Positions 12,651 through 23,475 of a DNA stretch of 64,000 nucleotides are shown in pieces. Made by a program: the position numbers and the translations under genes. This DNA is from Darksidea phi (lineage: Eukaryota; Ascomycota; Dothideomycetes; Pleosporales; Lentitheciaceae): the NCBI GenBank assembly GCA_030770425.1, contig JASJFT010000138.1:56544-120543 (forward strand), given 5' to 3'. The notes beneath the pieces are model-generated. The model was not told the origin of the DNA. It did no database searches and saw only the letters and a list, made by a program, of their open reading frames with translations. Position 1 is the stretch's first letter. Each line of letters starts with the position of its first letter.

Positions 12651-13211
12651 ATGGGCTCCGTCGTTCTCACACATCTCCACTCCGGCTGGCACGTCGACCA
12701 AGCCATCGTACGCCTTCCATTCCTTTTCTCCCAAAACTGCCCCTCTACTAACCTGTCCACCAGCTCAGCGAAGAAACCCGCGTAGTCGTCATGCGCTTCG
12801 GCCGCGACTCAGACCCCGAATGCATGGCCATGGACGAACTACTGTACAAGATCGCCGACCAAGTGAAGAACTTCGCCTCCATTTACGTCGTCGACAACAA
12901 GGAAGTAACGGACTTCAACAGCATGTACGAGTTGTATGATCCGTGTACTGTTATGTTCTTCTGGCGGTAAGCAAACCTAACCACCCTTTCTAATTTGTGC
13001 TTGAAAGGCTAGAGATAAATAATGCTGACGTTGGGATAGCAACAAACACGTCCAAGTCGACTTGGGGACCGGCAATAATAACAAGATCAACTTTGCTCTT
13101 GGACACAAGCAGGAACTCATTGATATCGTAGAGGCGGTTTATCGGGGGGCGAGCAAGGGAAAGGGCCTTGTTGTTTCTCCGAAGGATTATTCGACGAAGT
13201 GGCTGTACTGA
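12651..13211 (+). CDS. DIB1: U5 snRNP thioredoxin-like protein DIB1/DIM1
   Basis: Three exons (12651-12707, 12764-12966, 13040-13211) give 143 aa, almost the same as the 142-143 aa of human TXNL4A and yeast Dib1. MGSVVLTHLHSGWHVDQAI, VVVMRFGRDSDPECMAMDE, FASIYVVDNKEVTDFN and PCTVMFFWRNKHVQVDLGTG are hallmark segments, and the C-terminal SPKDYSTKWLY is nearly invariant. The fold is thioredoxin-like but without a CXXC active site, as expected. The protein is a core part of the U4/U6.U5 tri-snRNP and leaves before spliceosome activation. It is essential in yeasts. Identification is very secure. Confidence 0.97.
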
Positions 13212-13647
13212 GTGTGGTCATGGTATTGGTCGAGGGGATGCTGTGATTGGGTTTTGGCGATGTCCGGGAAAGAACGGGCGGGCTGAAGAGCGTCAAGTGG
13301 ATGGGGATGTTGCTGGTAGGGTAGATGTTGCGGCTTGTACTTACTGAGTCAACCGTTGACATTTCCTTTGCAACCAAGGCCCTTCTCAAGTGATGCAATG
13401 CTTAGAAGGGTCTCTATTGGAGAGGGAAAGAGTTTACGAGGACACTGAGCATTTGCTATTTCAGAAAGTCCAGCCTCCAGCGAGATAGAAATGCGATTGT
13501 AAGCGTGCGCCATTCCCCCCTTTCTCCACCTATGCCACATTTAAAAGTTCTTCGACGACCTTCGATAGTACTCTTCCAGCAGTCTCCATTCCTTCTCCTT
13601 CTATTTCATTCGAGTTCCGGAAGCAGTAACGCACCACCGCACTCCTC
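13212..13647. other. Intergenic, convergent gene ends
   Basis: Lies between the ends of DIB1 and the gene on the minus strand. Nothing beyond presumed 3' UTRs is seen. Confidence 0.5.
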
Positions 13648-14553
13648 CTAACCCTCTTCTAAGCGATGCAAGAAGCCTCTGTAAATTTTCCCCCACATAC
13701 TCTGCATGAAGGCTCCGAGCGGCCCATCGTCCCCAACCCTTAAATACTCTACCTGAACCGCTTCCTCCCCGCCCTTCTCTTTCGTCCTTGCAAGAACAGG
13801 ATCCAGCGCCACTAGTATCGCGTGCACCTCACTGCAAACATAATCCAACTGCATCCACGGCTTCTCGAGGTCTGTGCATATGCGCACTTGGAGGGAAAAG
13901 CCAGGCGACCACTTTTGCTCTGGCTTGAGCAATGCTTCGAAGGCGTCCTCGAGCATTGCACATTCGGTATGCTCGATTTTCAAGCAGACTTCGAGTCGGC
14001 GGATGGGCACATCGGCAGGTCGTACGTCTACGCCCAAGAAGTCGTGGTTGAGGAAGCTGGTGATGTTGGTGGCGCCAATTATATGGTTGTCTGTGTAAGC
14101 GGCGTGGAAATGTCTGGCAATCTCCCGCGCGACGTTGGTGTCCATGGAGTCCAAGTCGAGGATCACGCGTGTTGGAGATGTCCTTCGAGTGAGTGTAGGA
14201 TAGGAGCTAGGATTGGTCGTGCATTGTAATGTAGCTATATCGCTTTCTGTTTCTTCATCAAGCAAGTAGTCGTACGTCAATATGCGGAGCTCGGGCGGGA
14301 GAAGGGCGTAGAAGGACGTGGTGAGCGTGTGGAGCCTGGTGTATTTAGCTTGGTCGCGAATCGTACGTTTGGCTAGCATACGCTTTGTTTGCGACGTTCG
14401 GGTCCTCCATACTGAGGGTGCCGAGGACGTGTGGAGGAAGAGTGGGTTTAGTGGAAGGGCTTGGCCGGGTCGCAGTCGCCTTCCGCTCCAAACCTTTGCG
14501 AGATTGGCGTCAAGCTGTGATGAAGACAGTTTCGCTGTAGGTTTCTTGGCCAT
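13648..14553 (-). CDS. Hypothetical protein with F-box/2EXR-like N-terminal motif
   Basis: An intronless frame of 301 aa beginning at a good ATG at 14553 (MAKKPTAKLSSSQLD). Near residues 80-100 the stretch FYALLPPELRILTYDYLLDE has the LPPELR...I(Y/F)xY pattern of the fungal 2EXR/F-box-like family, which is highly expanded in Pezizomycotina. The remainder, with EHTECAMLEDAFEALL and CTDLEKPWMQLDYVCSEVH, shows no other domain. No function can be given. Similar proteins are short, fast evolving and often lineage-specific. Confidence 0.65.
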   Translation of the reverse strand: MAKKPTAKLSSSQLDANLAKVWSGRRLRPGQALPLNPLFLHTSSAPSVWRTRTSQTKRMLAKRTIRDQAKYTRLHTLTTSFYALLPPELRILTYDYLLDEETESDIATLQCTTNPSSYPTLTRRTSPTRVILDLDSMDTNVAREIARHFHAAYTDNHIIGATNITSFLNHDFLGVDVRPADVPIRRLEVCLKIEHTECAMLEDAFEALLKPEQKWSPGFSLQVRICTDLEKPWMQLDYVCSEVHAILVALDPVLARTKEKGGEEAVQVEYLRVGDDGPLGAFMQSMWGKIYRGFLHRLEEG

Positions 14554-14884
14554 CGGGTTTTCTTCGCCGATGCTGTTGACGTGACGCGAGGATAAATAAG
14601 GCGGGGCGCCCCCGCCCCCACTAGCGAAGAACGATCAGCTAGAAAGCCTAGCGAGACTCCTCTCCAAATGATGCGCTGGATCGGCTCTTTTCCTATCCGC
14701 TCTGGATGCCCAAATCTACAGAGTATTTTCAGAACGAAGGAAGAATGTATCGGTCCAGGTTGCAAGCGTATACCGCAATTATCAGGCACTACATGACCAT
14801 ACGCGAATGACGACCCTTACTGATCCCACTAACTCCACAACCCGGCACCGCCATCTCGACACGGCGCAGCTTCTAGGCCTCCTC
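14554..14884. other. Intergenic spacer
   Basis: Between two minus-strand genes. No motif or repeat of note. Confidence 0.45.
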
Positions 14885-15772
14885 TCAAATCGATGCCCCA
14901 ATACCAGGTATTGGCGCCCTATCTTTAAACCCAATCTTCCTAAAGTCCCCATAAACAACACACGCATCAACAAACTCTTCCTCATCCCCACCTCGGCCTT
15001 CCATCCTCAACCTCCCTGCTTCCGGAATCCTTCCCACACTCTGAAACCCCAACTTCTCCCAGAGCCTCATACTCGCTTCATTATTAGCATATACCAGGTT
15101 AAACACACTTCCTGTATACCCACACGCCGGCGCATAGAATAAAAAGGAGCGGGCTGCGATCCGACCTAACCCGAGACCACGGTATACCGGAGGAACTAGG
15201 AAGCCGCCGTTGCAGAGGTGCGAAGAGCGGCCTGGGTAGTTTGGTTTGATGTAGTAGGCGAAGGCGTAGGTGTCGGATGGATTTGGAAGGCTGATGGGGC
15301 AGCCGGATTGGTGGCTTTGGATATGAAGCTTTGACTCCCCGACTTTGATACGGGGGAGTAAAGCGGGGTCCAGGGGGATACCCGTAATGGGTATGTCCTT
15401 GCAAGTGGTAGACAGGCTTTGTAGTTGGGCTCGCGTGAGGAAGAAGCCGACGACGAGGTCGTAGGACAGGAAATAGCCTGTGTATTCTTCGAGGTCTAGA
15501 ACGTCTTCTTGGGGGTATGTGCGTCCGTATTCGACTTCGCTGCGGGCACGTGTTAGTTCGATCGGTGATTGGGCGGCTGCTTAAGCATACTCATTGAAAT
15601 CTTCGTAGAGCTTCTGCGCTAGGTGTGCGTCTAGCACATCGCCTGCTGCAAAGTCAAAGGGGATTGTTAAGATGGCTGTTCGTGGTGCAAAAGAATCGGT
15701 TTGGATGGGGTAGATGCGTGCTGGGATGTCGCCGTCGGGTTTCTTTATGCCGCGCACTTTTCCGTAGGCCAT
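14885..15772 (-). CDS. GNAT-family N-acetyltransferase
   Basis: Two exons (15772-15591, 15539-14885) joined by a 51-bp intron give 278 aa. The N-terminal 100 residues are fungal-specific (YPIQTDSFAPRTAILTIPFD). The GNAT core is in the C-terminal half: GGFLVPPVYRGLGLGRIAAR supplies the acetyl-CoA-binding motif A (V-x-P-x-x-R-G-x-G-x-G-R), and NLVYANNEASMRLWEKLGF supplies motif B. This layout matches fungal cytosolic acetyltransferases near the Spt10-like/Mpr1-like group, but the acceptor substrate cannot be told. The final 40 residues (DEEEFVDACVVYGDFRK) are in the right place for the last strand of the fold. Confidence 0.85.
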
Positions 15773-15851
15773 TCTGAGAATACGTATTCTGAATTAAGGG
15801 AAGAAAGTGTAGTGGCTTTCTGCGTAGGAGATGCGAAGAATCATGGGGAGC

Positions 15852-16078
15852 ACTATAGTTGCAGGGCGAAATATTGTCACTTCGCCACCTGTATATCCCG
15901 GTTTTGACGCTGAGAGCTGTATAGCGCTGTTTATATTAGAGTAAAGTATCCAATTCCACTAATACTAGAAGGCTTTTAAAAATACATGTAGTAGAGAGTT
16001 CTAGAGTATTAGTCATGATCCCTGGCACAGGTAACTCCGAGGTGGCTATGTGACAATATTCCGCCCTGCAACCACAGT
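15852..16078. mobile_element. MITE-like element with 39-bp terminal inverted repeats
   Basis: The 39 bases at 15852-15890 and the reverse complement of 16040-16078 match at 34 of 39 positions (start ACTATAGTTGCAGGG versus ACTGTGGTTGCAGGG). The 149-bp interior is AT-rich and has a second inverted pair (near 15957-15974 and 15997-16017), so the whole 227 bp could fold on itself. It has no coding capacity. This is the form of a non-autonomous DNA transposon. I could not define a target-site duplication, so the exact ends are uncertain. Three of the five mismatches are A/G, which fits C-to-T decay. Confidence 0.6.
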
Positions 16079-16231
16079 AGTCTATAGCATGTTGGGGCCA
16101 GTTTGTCAAGCAATTATTATTTTAGATGTATAGAGCATAGACAGAGGAAGATTATGAATTCGCTGACCGCGTACATTTTTCTATACGTGCATTCATTCAA
16201 CTATAGTTCTAATAGTGTTTCAATCTTGCCT

Positions 16232-17585
16232 CTAGTAATGGTCATAACTACCGAACAGGGTGTGCCATATATCAAGGAGCCGGGCACTTGTCGATGTATC
16301 CGCATTATCTTCCCATTGATCTTTATATTTTGAGCGGATGTGGTGGTAAAGTCTTTCAAATGTCTCACCGGGGGTGGCCCCATAGTCGACTCTAAATTCC
16401 ATCCCGTCCGGCACAAGCGCGAGTACAGAATATATCCTATCAACGTCATTCGTGGCCTTCCGATGTCGCATGTCATGGACGACGTCAAGAAGATCAGGGG
16501 ACAGAGCGTGCGTAACTCGATTTGTGGCCCTTAATCCCAATTCCAAAAGTTCTCGAAGAGGACCCATGTCTACTTGAACTGTACGTCGCCACTCTGGAGT
16601 TACTTCGGCAAACTTAATTCTCTTTAAGAACCGGAACGAAGTAGACTCGTCCCAAGATAGGGTCTGATATCCGACATTCAACGTTGCCTTTTTCGACAGT
16701 GCCGATTCTTGAACAACCCTAAAGTTACTGCGTTAGCACCTACGTGTTGCTCGCTGACGAGGCCAAAAAAGCTTCTTACCATGCTCTTTCAAGCCATGGA
16801 CGACTCATTATGTCTTTCAGCCCACTCACTCGCTTCTCATTACATAGAGAATCCATCCACAATTGTCCAATATTCATACTTCCTGCCAAAAAAGCCAGCA
16901 CCTCCATCCCAGCCGCGGAAGATGGCGTCTCCTTGCCGAGCCAAATCTGTACAGCTTCCGCATTCCGGTAGATCTGACTCATGAGACTCACCTGCACGGA
17001 TTTTTCCAAGTAGTCTTGTTGGTTTATGCAAATGGCGTCGGCCCAAAGCGTCCGAGGCGCTTGCGTTCTGCGGAGATGGCGAAGAGCATCGGAAAGGTTT
17101 TCCCCGATCCGTAGCCTGCTTTCACTTATTTCCACAACATCATTATGCACGCGATGCCCCCAGCAGTAGGAAAGTGCTTCGTACTGGGGAGCGTTTTCGA
17201 GTAGTGGCACCTCGACAAAATGTCCCCGGATAGGGTCAAACCAGAAACCAGGCTCTAGGATGAATAGCCGAATGTAACCGTGTCGGAGTGGCTGATAATG
17301 GAACTCTGATCGACTCTTCTGCGATGGATACAATCGCATAGAACGCAACAGTGTTCGCAGGAACTCGCGCCGCCACCAAGGAAATGTAATGCACCACCAA
17401 CTGTGAGCGTTTCTGTAGGATCCATAGCAGCGCAACAGAAGATCATAAGCGGCAAATGCGGCTAGAAACCGCTCCAGCAGACGGAAAATGGCCGAGACCG
17501 ATATGGCTTGGGTGTCCCATAGTTCGAAACTTGATAAGCTAGGAGAAGGGAACATGATTTCTGGCGTGTGGTGGGTGTAGCTCAT
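16232..17585 (-). CDS. Heterokaryon-incompatibility (HET) domain protein
   Basis: Two exons (17585-16780, 16718-16232) give 430 aa. The HET domain spans about residues 105-275 and shows all its signature blocks: YEALSYCWG (135-143), LWADAICINQQ (180-190), the IYRNAEAVQIWLG block and SRPWLERAWVVQE, whose Trp codon is split by the intron. The C-terminal part has the usual YSVLAL block (RKATNDVDRIYSVLALVPDG). HET proteins trigger regulated cell death when unlike strains fuse, and the family is very large and polymorphic in filamentous ascomycetes. The N-terminus (about 70 residues) includes a hydrophobic Trp/Phe-rich segment that could be a membrane helix. A MITE-like element lies about 150 bp beyond its 3' end. 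Confidence 0.9.
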
Positions 17586-18182
17586 CTACTGGAACCGACA
17601 ATTCAAGTGAGTAAGGGATAACTGGGAAATTCACCGACCTAAATGCTTTAATCCAGCAAACCATTCCAGCACAGCCTCCACAGTACTTGCAGCCACGCTA
17701 CACAGCCGCAAAAAGTTCTTTAGCCGCCAAGAACGTCGGAATAGTTATATTACATTACTGTAATTTTTTGCACGCGACTGTACCATTGCATGTTCCGTTG
17801 GACACGCCGCGTAGGTAGAGAACGGTTGGAAGGGTTCACTGTGAGTGGCAAACAAGGATGGGCGGATACCCCGCCCCCACATTCCAACGACATCATCGCT
17901 GGTCATGCATCAAGGGGCAAACACTCAACTTCACACAGTTGTGGTACAGCACTGCTAAGAAATTTTGCTTCTCATTTGACATCATATTGCTGGAGAACAA
18001 CGTTTGATAACGAAATCGTACAAGCTCGTCCCAAAGCAGTGGCGCATAAAAGGTCTGTACCTGGTTTTCATATATCATACAGTGTTTGTAGAAAGAGATT
18101 CATATTTGCGACCGACTCCGCCGCCATACCCCTGGTCGGCCCCCTGGTCGACATTGAGATATCATTCTATGGATGATATGGC
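17586..18182. other. Intergenic region upstream of the HET gene
   Basis: No coding frame of note. AT-richer than the surrounding housekeeping DNA. Confidence 0.45.
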
Positions 18183-18719
18183 TTATTTGGAAGAATTAGA
18201 CCAGCCCTGTGATCGTGTTAGCATGCATATTCGTAATACCATAAGCTCCGTCAGCAATGGGGATGACATGCCTTCTCCTTGAGCTTCTCCCAGTATGCCT
18301 GGTCTCGCGAGCTGCCCTTGACGTGGCCGTCCCTCGAGCTGGGCGTCGAGTAGATGCTGCCCTTGCGGCGCTGGAATTGTGACGGGGGCACCTTGGAGGC
18401 ATCCCACTCCCTGCTCTCGCGGCGATTCTCCCCGGTAGGTGGTGAGGACGACAGGGCCATGTCGTTGCTGCCGGCGATGCTCTCGAGCTTGTCTCCGCCG
18501 AAGGGATCTGCTGGGTATTAGCACAGGAACAGCCTGGGAGTCAATGGGGTGACAAAGGTGGGAAACGTACCATGGTTGTCGCGTTGTGAGGCAAAAGGGT
18601 CCTTGTCGATGTTGACGGAGGGATTGCCCGTGGGCGTGCCGTCGATGCCTCCAAGCTGTTAGTGAGGGTCGACGAGTATAGCTGGGGGGCGATGCCGACA
18701 ACATACCGTTGGCTGCCAT
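18183..18719 (-). CDS. Small hydrophilic fungal protein with a GC-AG intron
   Basis: Four exons (18719-18707, 18648-18571, 18507-18272, 18206-18183) give 116 aa. The third intron (18271-18207) starts with GC, not GT: AAG|GCATGT, and has a perfect tgctaac branch and a cacag acceptor. Splicing it gives the ending EKLKEKGWSNSSK. Reading through would give a short cysteine-containing tail instead. The core PPSQFQRRKGSIYSTPSSRDGHV is a block I associate with small conserved ascomycete proteins of unknown role, some linked to conidiation or stress, but I cannot name the family. The 13-nt first coding exon and the acceptor at 18649 are less certain than the rest. Confidence 0.7.
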   Translation of the reverse strand: MAANGMLSASPPSYTRRPSLTAWRHRRHAHGQSLRQHRQGPFCLTTRQPWYVSHLCHPIDSQAVPVLIPSRSLRRRQAREHRRQQRHGPVVLTTYRGESPREQGVGCLQGAPVTIPAPQGQHLLDAQLEGRPRQGQLARPGILGEAQGEGMSSPLLTELMVLRICMLTRSQGWSNSSK

Positions 18720-20910
18720 GACTGAAGCTGCGTAACGTTCGACTAGAAAGACTTGAGCAGATTGAGGCTGGCGGATGGTGTAACAGTCGTTGGTTTGCGA
18801 CTGAATGAAAGAAGGTAGCTTCCGAAGGGGGCAGGCGGGGCTTGATATACCTACCACCCGGGAGGGCAGGCGCCAACCACGTCTTGACTTGCCGCTCCTG
18901 TTTGCGTCAAAGGGGAAGGCACCCCTCAGCAACCCGCCTACCGGTAGCTACCTCCCCTCTCCTCGCCTCCCCTACCACCTCCCACCTCCCACCTACCACG
19001 CCCTCCCTCGCCCGTAACGTAACCCACTCCCCAACCAGCGCATGACGCAGCACCAAAACCACCAACGTGCGGGCGCACCACTCAGCGCGGGGCCTTCCAG
19101 CGCGCCCCCCGACCTTACGACGAGTATCCCTTCCAACCCAGGGCCTGCTCACAGAGCTAACGGCGCAGCTGTGAGGGCCGACGAAGGCGACCAGGCATTA
19201 CGTCAGGGCAGGCCGAGCAGCCACTCGACGGGCGTTATGGGCTGGGTCAGAAGGGGTGCTGGCGCGTGCCCTGATTGGCCCGCCCAGATGCACTGCCTCA
19301 ATCCGAGTCCATCGTCTCCAAGCCATCGGTTGCCGTCTGGGGATTTCATCGCTACCCGCCTCCGACGGTCGTGAATGGGTCAAATCGACCTCCTCTTGCT
19401 TGGGAGCCGCTTGGCGTCGATAAGAGTCGAGAACCGAGGCGTGCAGGCTACCCCAGACGATGACGCCGCTAGAGCTGGACTATTGATGAACGCGTGTCGG
19501 ACGTATCACGCTGAGACCCGCCTTTGCAGCGTCGACGACGATAGCCGCCAGAAGCCGATCGCTTTCCCCGTATCTCTAGAGCACGTAGAGCTCGCGACCA
19601 CCACCGCCCAAGAATATCCACCGCATGTACCCTCGCTAGCTCATCTTGGTCCTGCAAAGCCAATTCACCCACCCATCCACCCCAACCCCCCAAACATGTC
19701 TCAAGCTCGCCCTCCCCAGGCACCAGGCGAAGCTTGAACAGACGCGGCACCGTGCTACTCCCCAGCTGCCGCGACGGCTCCATCTACAGCAATAACCGAA
19801 ATCTAGGTACAGATAGCTGTCCCGTCTATCCTTATTTCCCACATGTCAGTACTGCCGCTGCTGCAGGAAGGATTGCCCTCCCAAGCATGCTTTGTGTCGT
19901 CACTGCTGCTCGCCCATCGGGTGAAAAGCAACCATAATCATACCGAGATTATCACCCCGGAGCTCTACCCCCAACTCACGCGTGATACTTGCACGGCTAT
20001 TCTTTCCTCACACCATCTGCAGCCGAGACGGAGGCTTGCTCGTTGTATCTTATCAGAGGCTGCTATATCTGCTCGTGGTGAGGCGCAGTGCTTGCATCGT
20101 AAGCCCACCTTCACCCTTTAGCGGGCTCGTGTGAAACGTGCCACGGCGTTGTTGTCTGTAGCGTCTACGATACACTGTGGTCGCATGTGTGGTTGGACAG
20201 GCCGAGTCAAGGGCGACACAACTTCCCGCTCCCTGAACCGCCCAAACAGCGGGCTAGACCGTACTTTGCTCCTTGAACCGTGAACGAGTTCTTGAGGGAA
20301 GATCTTTTGATATTTTTTGACTGTGACATTTTCTGTATATGACAATCCAAATAGCGAAATCTAGTATGTCAGTATGCCGTCTCGCTCGGAAGAGCCAACC
20401 CCGTCCATATCCAGATGAAGATGAGAGAGGAAGCGCTTTGCCAATGGCTTCAAGTCCCACCTCCTCTACGGCATCACCTCTTCGTCATTCCTTGCTCGGC
20501 GCATACGGCGAAAGGATGCGATGAGTACCATCAGTCGACCACCCATCTGCGTCCACCGCATGCGCTAGCAATAAGGTGCGGAGACACCGCCTCCCCGTCC
20601 ACCCCGGCTACAAAAGAAATTCCCCAGCAGGGCCACCCTCGTCAACCTCCTCCAAACAGTATAGCGATCATTTTGATTTCCGCCAATACAATAACGCCAA
20701 GTATGCAGATGATCCAGGTATCCGGATAAGTAGAGCGTGTGTGTGTGCAAGATGAAAGAGACAAGATAGAAGGCCCAATTGGGTGAAGAAGCACATTGAT
20801 ACACAAGCAAAAAAACCCCTAGGGTAGAACGGAGCTGGTAGTGCCGGTGAACGCCGTGAAAATGCAAAAGCCGCCCCTCGTCCTGTATCTCCCCCCACAC
20901 AAATCGTGAA
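18720..20910. other. 2.2-kb region without a supported gene
   Basis: Contains C-rich, low-complexity stretches around 18930-19030. None of the short frames shows a conserved pattern. It probably holds the promoter of the small gene at 18183-18719 and the 3' UTR of SYF1. Confidence 0.45.
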
Positions 20911-23475
20911 TCATAGGTCGTCGTCGAGGTCAATAGCATCGGGGTTCGCTGCGGATGCTTCTTCTGTGGGCTTGATGTTACCGCCTTGGGGGCCGGTGCT
21001 GGCGGCGACGAAACCGACGGGTGCCTTTGCTTGCCGTTCGAGAGCCGCCATGGCATCTTCGCCTTCGACAGAATCGCCGTTGACGTGTTCGCCGTCCCCG
21101 TTTTGCTGCCGAGCAACGGCTTGCGAAGCGATGAAACTGACATCGGTACTGTGACGGGTTAGCAGCAGCTCTATGAATTGCGAAGATAGAATGAACGCAT
21201 ACTTGTACTGAGCTTGGACGCTCCGCTTGATCCGAAGCATTTCTTTGTAAGTGTCCTCGTTCCCGTGCTGGACTTCGAACGATTCCCACTTCTTCCAGAA
21301 TTCAGGACTTGTCCTCGGATCGCAGAACTGGCTGGCATGGCCATAGATTGCTCGTGCTCGGTCGATTTCACCTAGTCGTCTCTCCATTTCGGCAAACTTG
21401 AGACACATTTCCTTCGCTTCGTGGTCAGGCAGTGCAGAGATGGCACGTTCGTAGATCGATCGTGTGGAAGCGAGGCCGAAGTTGGACGCCGACTTTGTGA
21501 TGTAAAAGTTGAACATCTCCATGCGGTCTTCGTCGGCAACGGCCCGTGTTGCACGTTCGTAGATCCGCATGGCGTGGCGAGCGAGACCTCGGTCTTCTTC
21601 GAGAGCGCCATACATGAGGTACAGGACCTTGGCAAACTTGGGCGGACATCCTTCAACGGCTTGCTCAAAGAGATCTCGTAACCGTTCCATTCCGATCTTT
21701 CGGTCGACAGCTTTGGTCAGGTAGAGATTCCACAGCTCGAAAGCGACAGGATAAGTGAAGAGATCCAGCCCTCGTTCGTAGACCTTGAAGCAATCTTCAA
21801 AGTATTTGTTCTCCTCTAGCAGGTTGGCGTAGTTGACAACAGTCTGTGGCGTTGCGATGCGAAGCTCAAATATCCTATCGTACACCTTCTTAGTCTCTTC
21901 AAGCGTGCTCACACTTTCCACTAGGTCGACATAGAAACTCCACAGTTTCCAACTCTTGTGTACACGTTGTTGCGGCGTCAGGGACTCGTCGAAGTAATCG
22001 ACAGTCGATCGCTTTGGTGCTTGCGTTGCTTTCGCCATGATTTCCACTGCTCTGTCAAAGTTCTCGTTGCGCAGCTCCATCTCAGCCCATTCGCACCACA
22101 TCTCGGCTAGTTCGGCAACCGATTTGAACGGCACCTTCACGGCCTTTTCCATGATTACGCGAGCATTCCGGAGGTCTCCCCCGGCTTCGTAGAGCTTTGC
22201 GTAGTTGGCCCATAGCTCGTGGAATTTGCCCACTGCCAGTTTGGGTTTGATGGCGGCAATAGCGTCGGTGTACGTCTGCACGACCTCCTTCTGGTTGTCG
22301 CCCCACAGGGCGACGCGTTTCTCCCATTCGATGACATTATGCGGGTTCTGTCGTAGCATCACATCGTTCAACAGGAAAGGACGTCGCTGCATGAGCGATT
22401 CGAAGCGGACCATCCGGATGTCCAGGTCTGCGTCAGCGTCCTGGTCGATCCGACCCTTATCGGACCGAGCAGCAGCTTCTTGAAGCTTGATTCCAATCAT
22501 GGTTTCCTCAGCTTCGATATAGGTGTCGAATACGACCGAGAAGTCTCGTACTGTCATGACTGTCGTGATACCCTCCTCGAAAACGTCGCGTGCCTTTTCG
22601 TACTCGTTCTTGTTCATCCAATAGCGGGCTAGCCCAACCCAGAGGATCCCGCGCTGGTCGGGGTATTTTGCAATACCGCTCCGGATGATTTTCTCGACAT
22701 CTATGCCGCTGTCGTCGCCCGTCTCAATGTCTTTGGCATGGTCAATGAGAAGGTCGATCATTTCCGTCCAGAACTGGAAGGGCCCCTTGGCTTCCTTGCT
22801 CTTGAACTTCGGGTTGTTGAGTATCTCCATGTATTTCTTGACGGCTTCGGTATACTTGCGCATGTCTTTGAGCAGCTCAATGAAGTCTTCCGCATCTTCC
22901 GGGTGTATCTGCATGTATCTCCGCCAGATCTTAACAGCGGTCTCGCCCGACGCCGACGTCGCAAATGGGCGGTAGAGAGCCCATATGCGGTTGTGTTGGG
23001 TGAGTGGGAGGGCACGCAAGGCGCGGTCGAAGGTGCGGCGGGTGGTGGTGACGAGGGGCTGCTGCATGAGGAAGTTGAGGTACAGCTCCCATATCCGCGG
23101 CATCTTGTTCAGCAGCACGAGGGCGCGCTCAAACAGCGAATTGACCTTGACATAGTGCGGCGCAAACTTGGCGGGGTTCTTCTTCTCGAGGTGCTTGGTG
23201 CGGAGCTCGAGGTAGAGCTTCCAGAGCTTGTAGGAGCGTGGCAGCGTCGTGCACGCACGCTCGAGGACGAAGGCCTGCTCCAACAGGCTGCCGCGCGACT
23301 TTTTGAAGCTGAAGTAGTCCAGCCACGGCTTGACGCTGCCGGGGTTGCGCTGGATGTCCTGCTCGTAGACGACGTCCTGGTCGGTGATGAGCAAAAGCTC
23401 GTTGGAGCGCTCCATCTTGCGTTTGCTGGGCCGCGAGAGGCTCGCCGTGACGGTGCGGATCAGTTCGCCGGGCAT
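20911..23475 (-). CDS. SYF1: Pre-mRNA-splicing factor SYF1
   Basis: Two exons (23475-21203, 21148-20911) give 836 aa, matching yeast Syf1 and human XAB2. The N-terminal DQDVVYEQDIQRNPGSVKPW begins a long array of HAT (half-a-TPR) repeats, each with the W-x-x-Y/F...A..(V/I)(Y/F)ERA pattern, such as WELYLNFLMQQ and ARVIMEKA. The C-terminus GFVAASTG...NPDAIDLDDDL is typical. Syf1 is a scaffold of the Prp19 (NineTeen) complex and acts in spliceosome activation. The 54-bp intron (21202-21149) is a multiple of three with no stop, so it can be read through. Removing it creates QYNTDVSFIASQ, which agrees with the family. The open frame extends upstream to a GTG at 23706; I chose the ATG at 23475 from family length. 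Confidence 0.95.
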   Translation of the reverse strand: MPGELIRTVTASLSRPSKRKMERSNELLLITDQDVVYEQDIQRNPGSVKPWLDYFSFKKSRGSLLEQAFVLERACTTLPRSYKLWKLYLELRTKHLEKKNPAKFAPHYVKVNSLFERALVLLNKMPRIWELYLNFLMQQPLVTTTRRTFDRALRALPLTQHNRIWALYRPFATSASGETAVKIWRRYMQIHPEDAEDFIELLKDMRKYTEAVKKYMEILNNPKFKSKEAKGPFQFWTEMIDLLIDHAKDIETGDDSGIDVEKIIRSGIAKYPDQRGILWVGLARYWMNKNEYEKARDVFEEGITTVMTVRDFSVVFDTYIEAEETMIGIKLQEAAARSDKGRIDQDADADLDIRMVRFESLMQRRPFLLNDVMLRQNPHNVIEWEKRVALWGDNQKEVVQTYTDAIAAIKPKLAVGKFHELWANYAKLYEAGGDLRNARVIMEKAVKVPFKSVAELAEMWCEWAEMELRNENFDRAVEIMAKATQAPKRSTVDYFDESLTPQQRVHKSWKLWSFYVDLVESVSTLEETKKVYDRIFELRIATPQTVVNYANLLEENKYFEDCFKVYERGLDLFTYPVAFELWNLYLTKAVDRKIGMERLRDLFEQAVEGCPPKFAKVLYLMYGALEEDRGLARHAMRIYERATRAVADEDRMEMFNFYITKSASNFGLASTRSIYERAISALPDHEAKEMCLKFAEMERRLGEIDRARAIYGHASQFCDPRTSPEFWKKWESFEVQHGNEDTYKEMLRIKRSVQAQYKYAFILSSQFIELLLTRHSTDVSFIASQAVARQQNGDGEHVNGDSVEGEDAMAALERQAKAPVGFVAASTGPQGGNIKPTEEASAANPDAIDLDDDL

